Part shown: positions 48,718 to 57,463 of the stretch, piece after piece
How positions within the stretch are numbered: the first letter of the stretch is position 1
Layout: every line of letters begins with the position of its first letter
Source: an uncultured Clostridia bacterium
Lineage (GTDB): Bacteria; Bacillota; Clostridia; Oscillospirales; Acutalibacteraceae
Reading direction: 5' to 3'
Assembly: GCA_937907605.1 (NCBI GenBank)
Contig: CALCYI010000009.1
Span: 24,405-88,404 of the forward strand
Length of the DNA stretch: 64,000 nt
Made by a program: the position numbers and the translations under genes
Notes under the pieces: model-generated
Databases searched by the model: none
Seen by the model: the letters and a program-made list of their open reading frames with translations, nothing else
What the model was told of the DNA's origin: nothing

Positions 48718-49521
48718 ATGGAAAATAAAAGGAATGCAGTAGCGCTCGGCGATTTTGACGGTATGCACCTTGCGCATAAAACCGTTGTTACGGGCGCTGA
48801 AAATGCGACAATATTCTGCGTAAACAATCAGTTTTCTCTGCTTCAGAAAAGTATTTTTGAAAAGAGATATCCGAATACCGTTTTCGCGGACTTTGAAAAA
48901 ATTAAAAATATGACGGCTGTCGATTTTATCGAGGACGTGCTTATCGGAGAATTTAACGCGGGCATACTGCTTTGCGGGTTTAATTTTCGTTTCGGTAAGG
49001 ACGCGATGTGGTCTGCGCTCAACCTCAGGGAATACCTTGAAAGCAAGGGCATATGGGTAAGAATACTTGAGCACCTTGACTTTGAGGGCGAGCCTATAAG
49101 CTCCACGAGAATAAGACAGTGTATAAGGGACGGCGAGGCAGAAAAGGCTAACGCCATGCTCGGCTATAATTTCACCTTTGAAAACGAGGTTATCAGGGGC
49201 GACGGCAGGGGAAAAAAGCTCGGCTTTGCAACTATTAATCAGAAGCTGCCCGAAGGACTTTGCGTACCGAAATACGGCGTTTACGAGAGTAATACGGAGC
49301 TTGACGGAAAAATGTACCGTTCGGTTACTAATATCGGAATACGTCCGAGCTTCCGTCTTGATACGCCGATTGCCGAAACGCATATAATTGACTACGAAAA
49401 CGACCTTTACGGGAAAACCGTAAGGATTGAGCTTTTAAGATATATTAGAGAGGAAAGGCTTTTTAAATCCGTTGAGGAGCTTAAAAGGCAGATTGAGAAT
49501 GATAAAAGCAGTATTATTTGA
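48718..49521 (+). CDS. ribF: Bifunctional riboflavin kinase/FAD synthetase, short form
   Basis: A 267-residue protein, shorter than the usual 305-315. The N-terminal FMN adenylyltransferase has GDFDGMHLAHK (residues 11-21) and ISSTRIRQCI, but segments between them are shortened. The C-terminal kinase is complete (GDGRGKKLGFATIN, GVYESNT). Both activities seem possible; the first is less sure. The stop lies 23 bases inside the next gene. Confidence 0.9.
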   Translation: MENKRNAVALGDFDGMHLAHKTVVTGAENATIFCVNNQFSLLQKSIFEKRYPNTVFADFEKIKNMTAVDFIEDVLIGEFNAGILLCGFNFRFGKDAMWSALNLREYLESKGIWVRILEHLDFEGEPISSTRIRQCIRDGEAEKANAMLGYNFTFENEVIRGDGRGKKLGFATINQKLPEGLCVPKYGVYESNTELDGKMYRSVTNIGIRPSFRLDTPIAETHIIDYENDLYGKTVRIELLRYIREERLFKSVEELKRQIENDKSSII

Positions 49522-50161
49522 CTTTGACGAAACCTTACAGGACAGAACTGAGGCGTTTGAGCATTATATGGACGCCTTTTTTGAGCTTTATCTTCCCGAA
49601 ATAAAGGGCGAAAGGCTTGAAAAAATGCGCGAGGAAATGCGCGTTACGGGTAACGGAGGCTACGTCGACAGGGTTAAGTGGTATCAAGGCTTAATTGACT
49701 CGTGGGAATGGAAGGACGCTCCGCCCGCCGAGGAGCTTGCGCACCACTACGACTACACCTTCGGCAATCACAACGTCGTATTCCCGAACTCAGAGCCGCT
49801 TCTTAAGGAGCTGAAAAAGAGGGAATATATTACGGGCGTTATCACGAACGGTCCCGCGTATCTTCAGAATCATAAAATGCAGCAGAGCGGGCTTATGCCG
49901 TATATTGATATGCTTCTTGTAAGCGGCGATATAGGAATACATAAGCCCGATCCGCGTATATACGAAATCGCGGCTGAAAGGCTCGGCTTAAAGCCCGAGG
50001 AGTGCGTATACGTCGGCGACCACCCGATTAACGATATTCAGGGCGCGCTCAGCGCGGGCATGAAGGCAATAAGAATGAATTTCGGCTGGTTCGAGGGCGT
50101 TGACTTAAGACCTAATGTTCCCGTAATAACCGATATTATTCAGGTTTTGGAGTATATATAA
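49499..50161 (+). CDS. HAD-family hydrolase
   Basis: I chose ATG 49499 (220 residues) because the HAD motif then starts at the usual place (AVLFDFDETL, Asp8 and Asp10). Motif II (TNG) and the motif III/IV region (HKPDPRIYEIA, YVGDHPINDIQGA) follow. It is a phosphatase of the YjjG/PhoN-like type with unknown substrate. Its start lies inside ribF, so translation is probably coupled, and FMN or a related phosphate ester is one guess. Confidence 0.85.
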   Translation: MIKAVLFDFDETLQDRTEAFEHYMDAFFELYLPEIKGERLEKMREEMRVTGNGGYVDRVKWYQGLIDSWEWKDAPPAEELAHHYDYTFGNHNVVFPNSEPLLKELKKREYITGVITNGPAYLQNHKMQQSGLMPYIDMLLVSGDIGIHKPDPRIYEIAAERLGLKPEECVYVGDHPINDIQGALSAGMKAIRMNFGWFEGVDLRPNVPVITDIIQVLEYI

Positions 50162-50162
50162 A

Positions 50163-50843
50163 ATGAGAATGAGACATAAAAAGAACCTTGAGTCAAGGCT
50201 TGAGGCGGTAAAGGATTATCTCTTGATACTCAGAAACGAAAGCAAGAACTTCGAGGACGCGAAAAACGAAAGGCACCTTATAGATTTTGAAGCGCTTTTC
50301 GGTAACTCAAAGCCCGTGTACCTTGAGGTAGGCGGCGGGAAGGGACAGTTTGCGGTAACCTTTGCCAAAGAGAACCCCGATAAGAATATTCTCTGCGTTG
50401 AAAAGGTTAGCGACGTAATAGTTGCGGGCTGTGAAAAGGCGATGGATAAGGGACTGAAAAACGTAAAGTTTTTATGCAGCGCCGCGGAATATCTTCAAAG
50501 CTACATTCCCGAAAACAGCGTTGAGGCAATATTCCTTAATTTTTCCTGTCCGTTCCCGAAGAATACGTATGAAAATCACAGGCTGACAAACGCGCGGTTT
50601 TTAAATACCTACAAGCCCTTTTTAAAGGAGGGCGCGCCGATTTGTCAGAAAACGGACAATATGCACTTTTTTGAATACTCCATAGAGAGCTTTTCAAAAA
50701 ACGGCTTTGAAATATCAAACGTTTCCCTTGATTTACACAACAGCGGCTTTGAGGGGAATATAATGACAGAATACGAGGAAAAGTTTTCGTCAAAGGGCTT
50801 TCCGATTTACAGGCTCGAGGCGAGATTAAAAAACAAGGAGTAG
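50163..50843 (+). CDS. trmB: tRNA (guanine(46)-N7)-methyltransferase
   Basis: A 226-residue SAM-dependent enzyme. EVGGGKGQFAVTFA forms the SAM site, VEKVSDVI follows, and the PDPWPKKRH-type motif is changed to NFSCPFPKNTYENHR. It adds m7G to tRNA. It starts one base after the HAD stop with only a weak ribosome binding site, and the regulator gene follows after five bases. Confidence 0.88.
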   Translation: MRMRHKKNLESRLEAVKDYLLILRNESKNFEDAKNERHLIDFEALFGNSKPVYLEVGGGKGQFAVTFAKENPDKNILCVEKVSDVIVAGCEKAMDKGLKNVKFLCSAAEYLQSYIPENSVEAIFLNFSCPFPKNTYENHRLTNARFLNTYKPFLKEGAPICQKTDNMHFFEYSIESFSKNGFEISNVSLDLHNSGFEGNIMTEYEEKFSSKGFPIYRLEARLKNKE

Positions 50844-50848
50844 GATTT

Positions 50849-51208
50849 ATGCAGGAATCAGGCGAAATGTATCTTGAAACTATATATCTTTTAAGCAAAA
50901 AAAAGCAGAACGTACGCTCAATCGACGTTGCGGAGGAAATGGGCTTTTCAAAGCCGAGCGTGAGCCGCGGAGTAAGCCTTCTTAAAAGAGACGGCTACCT
51001 TACGGTTGATGAAAACGGTCATTTAATGCTCACGAGCTTCGGGCTTGAGCTTGCAAAGAAGATATATGAAAGGCATACGGTATTAACAGAGCTGCTATTA
51101 AAGCTCGGCGTAAGTAAGGATACAGCAAGCGAGGACGCGTGCAGAATGGAGCACGTAATCTCGGACGAGACTTTAAAGGCAATTAAGAAAAAGGTTGGGG
51201 AATTATAA
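50849..51208 (+). CDS. MntR/DtxR-family metal-dependent regulator
   Basis: A 119-residue protein with the N-terminal winged helix (IDVAEEMGFSKPSVSRGV) and the metal-binding dimerisation helices (ERHTVLTELLLKLG, EDACRMEHVIS). The C-terminal SH3 domain is absent, as in MntR. It should sense Mn2+ or Fe2+. AAGGAG precedes ATG 50849. The next gene, a ClC transporter, starts nine bases later, so it may be co-transcribed with or controlled by this protein. Confidence 0.85.
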   Translation: MQESGEMYLETIYLLSKKKQNVRSIDVAEEMGFSKPSVSRGVSLLKRDGYLTVDENGHLMLTSFGLELAKKIYERHTVLTELLLKLGVSKDTASEDACRMEHVISDETLKAIKKKVGEL

Positions 51209-51217
51209 GAGCGTTAA

Positions 51218-52783
51218 ATGAAAAACAAGGAAAAGACGACTCTCAGGAAAATTGAATACAAGAGGATTGAAAGCATTTACCTCTTAATCCGCGGAGTCGA
51301 GGTCGGCGTTGCAGCTGGCCTTATTTGCGTTCTTTACAGGTTTTTGCTTTCGCTTGCCGAGAGCGGACTCGACAGAGTACTTGAGTACATAAAGGGCAGT
51401 CCGCTTAAAATTACGCTCTGGCTCGCAGCTCTTGCAGCCCTGGGCGTTTTTGTATCGTATATAAATAAATGGGAGCCGGACGCAGCGGGCTCTGGTATTC
51501 CGCAGACCACGGGCGACGTCAGGGGCTACTTTTCGCTGAACTGGTGGAGAGTTACGCTCGCTAAGCTTATAGGCGGTACGGTTACGGTATTCGCAGGGCT
51601 TTCGCTCGGGCGCGAGGGCCCGTCGGTACAGCTTGGAGGTATGGCGGGCAAGGGAGCCGCAAGGCTTACGAAATCCGACCGCACGTCTGAAATAAGAATG
51701 ACGAGCTGCGGCGCAGGCGCGGGAATGAGCGCGGCGTTCAACGCCCCGATTGCAGGCATGATGTTTATCTTTGAGGAGATACATCACGGGCTTGATAAGT
51801 CCATACTCGGTATGGGTATAGTTGCGACGGTCGTTGCGGACTTCATTTCAAAAATATTTTTCGGGCAGGACCCGATTTTTTACTACGAGGCTGAGGCGTT
51901 TCCGCTTAGGTTCTATCCCGTTTTAATCATCGTCGGCGTCCTTCTCGGGCTTTGCGGCGTGTTCTACAACGTCGTAATGGTAAAGGCGCAGAAGCTCTAT
52001 AAGAAAATAAATAAAATACCCGAGCCCGTAAAAATGGCAGGGGTATTCGTAATAAGCGGTATCGTCGGACTGCTTCTTCCGCAGGTGCTCTGCGGCGGTC
52101 ACAGAATGACGAGCCTTTTAATGAACGATAATCCGCAGCTTAAGGTGCTCGTGCTGCTGCTCGTTGCAAAGTTTATCTTCGGCGCGTTTTCGTTTTCAAG
52201 CGGAGCGCCCGGCGGTACGCTGTATCCGCTTTGTATACTTGGCGCGTACCTCGGCGCAATCTGCGGCGACGTGTCAATAGACGTGCTTGGGCTTGACGCG
52301 GAGCTGAGGCAGGAGTTCGTCATTCTCGGAATGGCAGGACTTTTCGCGTCGATAGTAAGGGCACCGCTCACGGGCATTATTCTCGTATTCGAGCTTACGG
52401 GGAATATGGAAACCCTGCTTCCGCTTGCGACGGTGAGCCTTACCTCTTACGCGGTTGCAAATCTTATCGGCACCGCGCCGTTTTATGCAATACTTTTTGA
52501 AAGAGCGGTTGAAAAGGCTGACGTTCCGACTAACGTCAAGGACGTTGAAAAGGTGCTTCAGACCTTCGTAATACCCGTCGGGAGCAAAATCGACGGCATG
52601 AGAATTAAGGATATTGAATGGGGTAAGCACTGCCTTATCGTGTCCATTGACCGCGACGAAATCCCGATTACGCCCAAGGGAGATACGGAGCTTAAAGAGG
52701 GCGACGTGATAGTGATGAGTATCTCTCAGCGGCACTATACACAGGATTTAAACAGGGTTTATTCGATTATAAACGAAAAATAA
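51218..52783 (+). CDS. ClC-family chloride channel/transporter with TrkA-C domain
   Basis: A 521-residue membrane protein with about ten helices. ClC signatures GSGIPQT, GREGPSVQ (gating Glu kept) and GAPGGTLYP are present. The C-terminal 75 residues form a TrkA_C domain (VGSKIDGMRIKDIEWGKH). Keeping the Glu favours a Cl-/H+ antiporter over a channel. It is the last gene of the plus-strand operon that begins at rimP or at an internal promoter not found. Confidence 0.9.
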   Translation: MKNKEKTTLRKIEYKRIESIYLLIRGVEVGVAAGLICVLYRFLLSLAESGLDRVLEYIKGSPLKITLWLAALAALGVFVSYINKWEPDAAGSGIPQTTGDVRGYFSLNWWRVTLAKLIGGTVTVFAGLSLGREGPSVQLGGMAGKGAARLTKSDRTSEIRMTSCGAGAGMSAAFNAPIAGMMFIFEEIHHGLDKSILGMGIVATVVADFISKIFFGQDPIFYYEAEAFPLRFYPVLIIVGVLLGLCGVFYNVVMVKAQKLYKKINKIPEPVKMAGVFVISGIVGLLLPQVLCGGHRMTSLLMNDNPQLKVLVLLLVAKFIFGAFSFSSGAPGGTLYPLCILGAYLGAICGDVSIDVLGLDAELRQEFVILGMAGLFASIVRAPLTGIILVFELTGNMETLLPLATVSLTSYAVANLIGTAPFYAILFERAVEKADVPTNVKDVEKVLQTFVIPVGSKIDGMRIKDIEWGKHCLIVSIDRDEIPITPKGDTELKEGDVIVMSISQRHYTQDLNRVYSIINEK

Positions 52784-52803
52784 AAGCAGTAAATGTTCAC
52801 CCT

Positions 52804-52999
52804 CAAAACGCGGTGCGTGCGCGCGTTTTGACGCGATGGCGCAGTGCTTACAATCGGCGTTCGTAAACGGGGTTTCCAAAGGAGATTTAAGCGCAGCGAC
52901 CTTCCCCTTTGGTTGCTTTCTTGGCTTTACCGTTCTTTTGCAACTCGAAAGAACGGTAAAAACCCTGCGTTAGCAGATAAAACGCAATCTGATATATAA
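52804..52999 (+). repeat. Cluster of hairpins downstream of the ClC gene
   Basis: Stems in order: CAAAACGCG/CGCGTTTTG, CCAAAGG/CCTTTGG, and TACCGTTCTTT (52928-52938)/AAAGAACGGTA (52948-52958) followed by AAAACC. There is no reading frame. The third hairpin could be a terminator for either strand. Confidence 0.65.
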
Positions 53000-53051
53000 C
53001 CCCTCAGCCGCATAAATGCGACAGCTCCCCTTACACAGGGGAGCCTTTTTT
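53000..53051 (+). terminator. Repeat D, copy 2 (inverted), ending in a terminator
   Basis: Hairpins GCCGCA/TGCGAC and CTCCCC/GGGGAG, then CC and six T on the plus strand. Repeat D thus appears to serve as the ClC operon terminator. The T run ends at the stop codon of the XRE regulator gene on the other strand. Confidence 0.75.
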
Positions 53052-53661
53052 ACTCTTTGCCGATAACCTTTTTCTGCCAGCTTTTCTGATGGCATTTCGG
53101 GCATTTCATATAGCGCGTTCTGTTTACGTGCATCGCTAAGAATACGCTGCTGTATTTCGGTACGTAACGATGACCGCATTTCTGACATTCATAGTAGCCT
53201 GTCTTCTGCTCTATGCTTAGGCAGTACGATACTCCGACAATGAATAATACGAAACCGAGAGCGATAAGAATTATTCTTACAAACGTCGGCATTTCAATAA
53301 ACGACGCCGTAAATATCAGAATGAAAAAGCTTATTGAGGCAATATAGCCGATTACGTATTCCGTTTTCAAAAGCCTTTTGTCGCTCTCCTCCTTCTGCCT
53401 TTTCATTTCGAGCAGATTTTCTTCCGCTTTTTTATCATAGTTTTCCATAGTAATCCTTTCTCCGCTTAAAAGCTCGTTTACGTTGATTTTAAGTATTTCG
53501 CAAAGCTCAAGCATAATCGAGGAGTCGGGCATTGACTTTCCCGTTTCCCATTTTGAAACCGCACGGTCGGTAATCCGGAGCATTTCGGCAAGCTGCGCCT
53601 GAGTGAGCGAATTCTCTTTTCTGCATTCAGCGATGAATTTTCCGATTTTGACCTGGTCCAT
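53050..53661 (-). CDS. XRE-family regulator with membrane segments and C-terminal zinc ribbon
   Basis: I chose ATG 53661 (203 residues) because AGGAGGTGA precedes it. Residues 5-58 are an XRE helix-turn-helix (LTQAQLAEMLRITDRAVSKW). A charged linker follows, then two hydrophobic segments (about 98-118 and 123-145) and a C-terminal CxxC...CxxC zinc ribbon (YECQKCGHRY, KCPKCHQK). It would be a membrane-tethered DNA-binding protein; the signal is unknown. Confidence 0.85.
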   Translation of the reverse strand: MDQVKIGKFIAECRKENSLTQAQLAEMLRITDRAVSKWETGKSMPDSSIMLELCEILKINVNELLSGERITMENYDKKAEENLLEMKRQKEESDKRLLKTEYVIGYIASISFFILIFTASFIEMPTFVRIILIALGFVLFIVGVSYCLSIEQKTGYYECQKCGHRYVPKYSSVFLAMHVNRTRYMKCPKCHQKSWQKKVIGKE

Positions 53662-53732
53662 TCCGTCACCTCCTGGTTTCATAATAGCGCGGTGTGGGAG
53701 AAAGGTAAACACACCGTCGGTTGAGTTTAGTT

Positions 53733-53760
53733 AAAAAGGCACCAACTAACAGTTGATGCC
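53733..53760 (-). terminator. luxS terminator
   Basis: Stem GGCACCAACT/AGTTGATGCC with one mismatch and loop AAC; on the minus strand followed by five T. Confidence 0.75.
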
Positions 53761-53766
53761 GCATTT

Positions 53767-54234
53767 TTATTCTTCTGATACGGGATATTTTAAGTCGTCC
53801 TTAGTCCAGTTTTCGATAACCTTGAGGAATTCCTTTGCCTCCTCCTTAGCCTGAGGGAGATTGTGCTCAAGGCAGTTTCCGCATTCCTTATGCGAAGCGC
53901 CGGGTATTCTTCCCCAGAATTCAGCGACGTACTTAAAGCCGTCTTTGATAAGGTTTATTGAATACGCGTCGGAAAGATTTCGAGTGAGGAAGTAAAAGCC
54001 CGTGCGGCAGCCCATAGGGCCGAAATAAATAATATTGTCGCCGAACTCGGTATTCCTTACGTAAGTCGCAAAGATATGCTCGATAGTATGAAGCGCGGAA
54101 TTTGTGAGGTAGTCGCCCCTGTTCGGCTCCTTCATTCTTATATCGTAGGTGGTGATATCGTCGTCAATCCTGCTGATATAAATACCTTTTTTTAAAATAT
54201 CGTGGTCAATCTGAAAGCTCGGGATAGTTTTCAT
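53767..54234 (-). CDS. luxS: S-ribosylhomocysteine lyase
   Basis: A 155-residue metalloenzyme that splits S-ribosylhomocysteine into homocysteine and the autoinducer-2 precursor. The metal motif HTIEH (His49, Glu52, His53) and GPMGCRTGFY with the catalytic Cys are present. Length is standard. Its start overlaps the stop of the phospholipase-like gene by one base, so the two are co-transcribed. Confidence 0.95.
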   Translation of the reverse strand: MKTIPSFQIDHDILKKGIYISRIDDDITTYDIRMKEPNRGDYLTNSALHTIEHIFATYVRNTEFGDNIIYFGPMGCRTGFYFLTRNLSDAYSINLIKDGFKYVAEFWGRIPGASHKECGNCLEHNLPQAKEEAKEFLKVIENWTKDDLKYPVSEE

Positions 54235-55172
54235 CAGTCTTTTACCTCCATGCCAGTTAAGAAAGAAATATTGCCCGTGACCTCGTAGCCCGTCTTTTTG
54301 CCCTCGCAGATTTCGTTAAAGCCCCTGATAAGCGCCTCGGCATCGTCCTTTGCAGCCTCGAAAAGCTCCTCAAAGGAATCCGTGCGGGTGATATTATCGT
54401 AGGGTGAGGTCCATTCCTTATTCCTTATATTAGCATATTTGTCCGCCAAATCCAAGTCCCTCGGTTTAATTGAGGCTGAAAGCTTAAAATAACCGATAAC
54501 GGGACCGAGCGGTTTTTCAATAGTATGCGCAATACGCGTTGCGTTACCCTTCTTGTCAGAAAGGGTTGCCTGGAGCTTCGCCGTATCGGTCACAGCCTTT
54601 GCGATTTCGCTCTCCTCAACCTCCTTGCCGAATGCCTCCTTTAATACGAAGTGCATAAGCCTTGCGATTTCGTCAATCTCCTGCTTATCGCTCGTAAAGG
54701 TTTCGTCGGGGTTGAAAAGCGACGGGGGATAGATATCCTTTCTGTGATATAAAAGATATGTATCAACAGAATGTTCAACTACATTATGCGCGGCAAGCGA
54801 GTGAATATGCTCGTTTTCTGCGGTTATCTGATTCTGAAAAGCGTAAACGTAGGGGTGGCAGTTGCGGTCAAGCGCGTAGTGAAGAATAAAGCCGTAGATA
54901 TAGGACTTCGCCACTTCCTTGTTTTCGCTTTTTTCAAGGTATTTTGCGAACGCTTCAAAGAGCGCGTCGGGCTTGCCCGAATGAATAAGGGAAGCGACGG
55001 AAAAGAGCGCCTTGTATATCGTCACGGGCGGCCAGAGCCTGTGAAACAGGAAAATGTCGGGACCCTGCGTTCCTACGCCGGCTACCTTTTCGTTTAGCTT
55101 AAAATCGAATTCGTTTTCAATTCTTTCCTTCATTTCGTCAAGGAAAAGATAGTGACTTGCAAATGCGGGCAT
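54234..55172 (-). CDS. Zinc-dependent phospholipase C family protein (PF00882)
   Basis: A 312-residue protein with metal-binding His/Asp spread as in the family: SHYLF near the start, GTQGPDIFLFH near 35, LHYALDRNCHPYVYAFQ near 115 and HNVVEHSVDTYL near 150. There is no signal peptide, so it may act inside the cell, unlike clostridial alpha-toxin. Related proteins of Clostridia are cytoplasmic and of unknown substrate. It lies 14 bases after the RluA gene. Confidence 0.82.
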   Translation of the reverse strand: MPAFASHYLFLDEMKERIENEFDFKLNEKVAGVGTQGPDIFLFHRLWPPVTIYKALFSVASLIHSGKPDALFEAFAKYLEKSENKEVAKSYIYGFILHYALDRNCHPYVYAFQNQITAENEHIHSLAAHNVVEHSVDTYLLYHRKDIYPPSLFNPDETFTSDKQEIDEIARLMHFVLKEAFGKEVEESEIAKAVTDTAKLQATLSDKKGNATRIAHTIEKPLGPVIGYFKLSASIKPRDLDLADKYANIRNKEWTSPYDNITRTDSFEELFEAAKDDAEALIRGFNEICEGKKTGYEVTGNISFLTGMEVKD

Positions 55173-55186
55173 AAATAACCGCCTCC

Positions 55187-56026
55187 TTATAGTAATTTCT
55201 TAATATCGTCAGGGAAATCACAGCTTATGTGCATTTCCTCATTAGTTACCGGGTGGGTGAAATAGATATCCTTACAGTGCAGCGCCTGATGTGAAATAAG
55301 CGCGGAAAAGTCGCCGTAGAGGGTGTCGCCGATAAGGGGATGACCTATATGCGCCATATGAACGCGTATCTGATGAGTCCGTCCCGTTTCAAGATTAAGC
55401 TTAAGCAGCGTTGTATTCTCCATTGTCTTAATCACTTCGTAGTGAGTAACAGCCCTTTCTCCGTTTTCGTCGACCTTTCGCTTAATTATGCTGTCGCCGC
55501 ATCTTGCAATGGGTAAATCAACCGTACCGTCGCCGCTCATTATTCCGCTAACTACCGCGTAATAATCCTTATTTATCTTTCTTGCAAGCTTTGCCGCAAC
55601 GAGCTTGTTTTTTGCAACCAGCACGAGCCCGCTTGTTCCGTTATCAAGCCTGTATACCGCACGAAATGCACCGACGTCTTTAAGGTGGTAGGCGGCAAAA
55701 TTAGAGAGCGTATCGCCTATGTGCGTATGACTTTCGTGAACGGGAAGGTTAGGGGGCTTGTTAAAAACTACAAAATCCTCGTCCTCATAAACAATATCAA
55801 CGTCCATTTTAACGGGAACGGGCATTTTGCCGCTGTTTTCAATGTTAACGGTAAGAATATCGCCATTATTGATAAGGTCAATTGTTCTTGCGGGCTCTCC
55901 GTTTTTGAGTATACCCGTTTCGCTCTGCTTAAGTGATTTTATAAGCGAGGAGGAGAAACCGAAGGCGCGTAAATAGTCGCGTATTCTGATACCGTCTCGG
56001 TCAATGTTAAAATTAATCGTTCGCAT
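55187..56026 (-). CDS. RluA-family RNA pseudouridine synthase
   Basis: A 279-residue protein. An S4-like N-terminal part (IRDYLRAFGFSSSLIKSL) precedes the catalytic domain with YRLDNGTSGLVLVAKN (catalytic Asp) and GRTHQIRVHMAHIGHPL. The target may be 23S rRNA or tRNA and cannot be fixed by sequence. It is the first gene of RluA - phospholipase-like - LuxS on the minus strand. Confidence 0.9.
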   Translation of the reverse strand: MRTINFNIDRDGIRIRDYLRAFGFSSSLIKSLKQSETGILKNGEPARTIDLINNGDILTVNIENSGKMPVPVKMDVDIVYEDEDFVVFNKPPNLPVHESHTHIGDTLSNFAAYHLKDVGAFRAVYRLDNGTSGLVLVAKNKLVAAKLARKINKDYYAVVSGIMSGDGTVDLPIARCGDSIIKRKVDENGERAVTHYEVIKTMENTTLLKLNLETGRTHQIRVHMAHIGHPLIGDTLYGDFSALISHQALHCKDIYFTHPVTNEEMHISCDFPDDIKKLL

Positions 56027-56066
56027 AAAATAAATATATACCTATTGCGCGGATTTGTCAAAGAAA

Positions 56067-56089
56067 AACGGACGGAAAATCCGTCCGTT
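56067..56089 (-). terminator. argGH terminator
   Basis: Stem AACGGACGGA/TCCGTCCGTT with loop AAA, followed on the minus strand by TTTCTTTG. It lies three bases past the argH stop. Confidence 0.85.
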
Positions 56090-56091
56090 AA

Positions 56092-57462
56092 TTAATTGTT
56101 TATTTTTTCTTTGGCAAATGCAATCTGCTTATTTACGCTTTCGGGAGAGGAACCGCCTTCTGAGGTGCGGTTAAAGGTACAGTTATCAAGATTAATCGCA
56201 GTATAAACGCCCTCGTCAAAAAGCGCGCAGACCTTTTTGTATTCATCAAGAGGGAGCGTTTCGAGCGTTAAGCCCTTATCAATACAGAGCTTTACGAGCT
56301 CGCCCGTAGCCTTATAAGCGTCGCGGAAGGGAACTCCCTTGCCGACAAGATAGTCCGCGCAGTCGGTGGCGTTGATAAAGCCCTTAGCCGCCGCTAAGCG
56401 CATATTGTTCTTTAATACTGTCATGGTTTCAATCATCGGAGTAAACGCGTTGAGGCATATTTTAACTGTATCGAATGCGTCGAAGATAGCCTCCTTGTCC
56501 TCCTGCATATCCTTGTTATAGGCGAGGGGAATACCCTTCATAACCGTAAGCAGTGTTGTTAAATCCCCGAAAACCCTGCCGCTTTTTCCGCGAACAAGCT
56601 CCGCAATATCGGGGTTTTTCTTCTGAGGCATAATAGACGAGCCCGTTGAAAATGCGTCGTCAAGCTCAACGAATTTGAACTCCCACGAGCACCACATAAT
56701 TATCTCCTCGCAAAAGCGCGAGAGGTGAACCATAATTATCGAGAGGGCTGAGGCAAGCTCTATGCAGAAATCCCTGTCCGACACGCCGTCAAGGGAGTTT
56801 TGGGTAACGCCGTCAAAGCCGAGTAAAGAGGCAGTGAGCTGACGGTCGACGGAATAGGTGGTTCCTGCAAGAGCGCCTGAGCCAAGCGGGAGATAATTCA
56901 TACGCCCCTTCGCCCCCTCAAGCCTTTCGAGGTCGCGAAGCAGCATGGCAGTATATGCCATAAGGTGATGAGCAAAGGTTATCGGCTGTGCGCGCTGAAG
57001 ATGCGTGTAGCCGGGCATAACGGTATATTTGTTCTCCTCAGCCTTATCGCATAAGACGGTAATAAGCGCTTTTATTTTACCGCTTATATCGTCGATTTCT
57101 TTTTTTAGGTAAAGGCGTATATCAAGCGCTACCTGGTCGTTACGGGAGCGCGCAGTATGCAGGCGCTTACCCGTATCGCCGAGGCGTTTTGTGAGCTCGC
57201 CCTCAACGAAGGTGTGTATGTCCTCGGCATTCGTATCAATATCAAGCTTGCCGCATTTTATATCCTCAAGAATAGATTCAAGCTCTGCGGTGATTTTGTC
57301 CGCCTCGCTTTGCTCAATAATACCCGTAGCGCCGAGCATCGTAGCGTGGGCAATCGAACCTTTTATATCCTCCTCGTACATTCGTGAGTCAAAGGAGATT
57401 GAGGAATTAAAGTCGTTCGTTTCCTTCGCAAGCTCTTTAGTAAAGCGTCCTGTCCAGAGCAT
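56092..57462 (-). CDS. argH: Argininosuccinate lyase
   Basis: A 456-residue enzyme of the fumarase/aspartase superfamily that releases arginine and fumarate. The signature GSSIMPQKKNP near 273 and HTARSRNDQVA near 103 are present. It starts two bases after argG stops, so it is the second gene of a two-gene arginine operon. ATG 57462 is preceded by GGGTAAG. Confidence 0.95.
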   Translation of the reverse strand: MLWTGRFTKELAKETNDFNSSISFDSRMYEEDIKGSIAHATMLGATGIIEQSEADKITAELESILEDIKCGKLDIDTNAEDIHTFVEGELTKRLGDTGKRLHTARSRNDQVALDIRLYLKKEIDDISGKIKALITVLCDKAEENKYTVMPGYTHLQRAQPITFAHHLMAYTAMLLRDLERLEGAKGRMNYLPLGSGALAGTTYSVDRQLTASLLGFDGVTQNSLDGVSDRDFCIELASALSIIMVHLSRFCEEIIMWCSWEFKFVELDDAFSTGSSIMPQKKNPDIAELVRGKSGRVFGDLTTLLTVMKGIPLAYNKDMQEDKEAIFDAFDTVKICLNAFTPMIETMTVLKNNMRLAAAKGFINATDCADYLVGKGVPFRDAYKATGELVKLCIDKGLTLETLPLDEYKKVCALFDEGVYTAINLDNCTFNRTSEGGSSPESVNKQIAFAKEKINN

Positions 57463-57463
57463 C

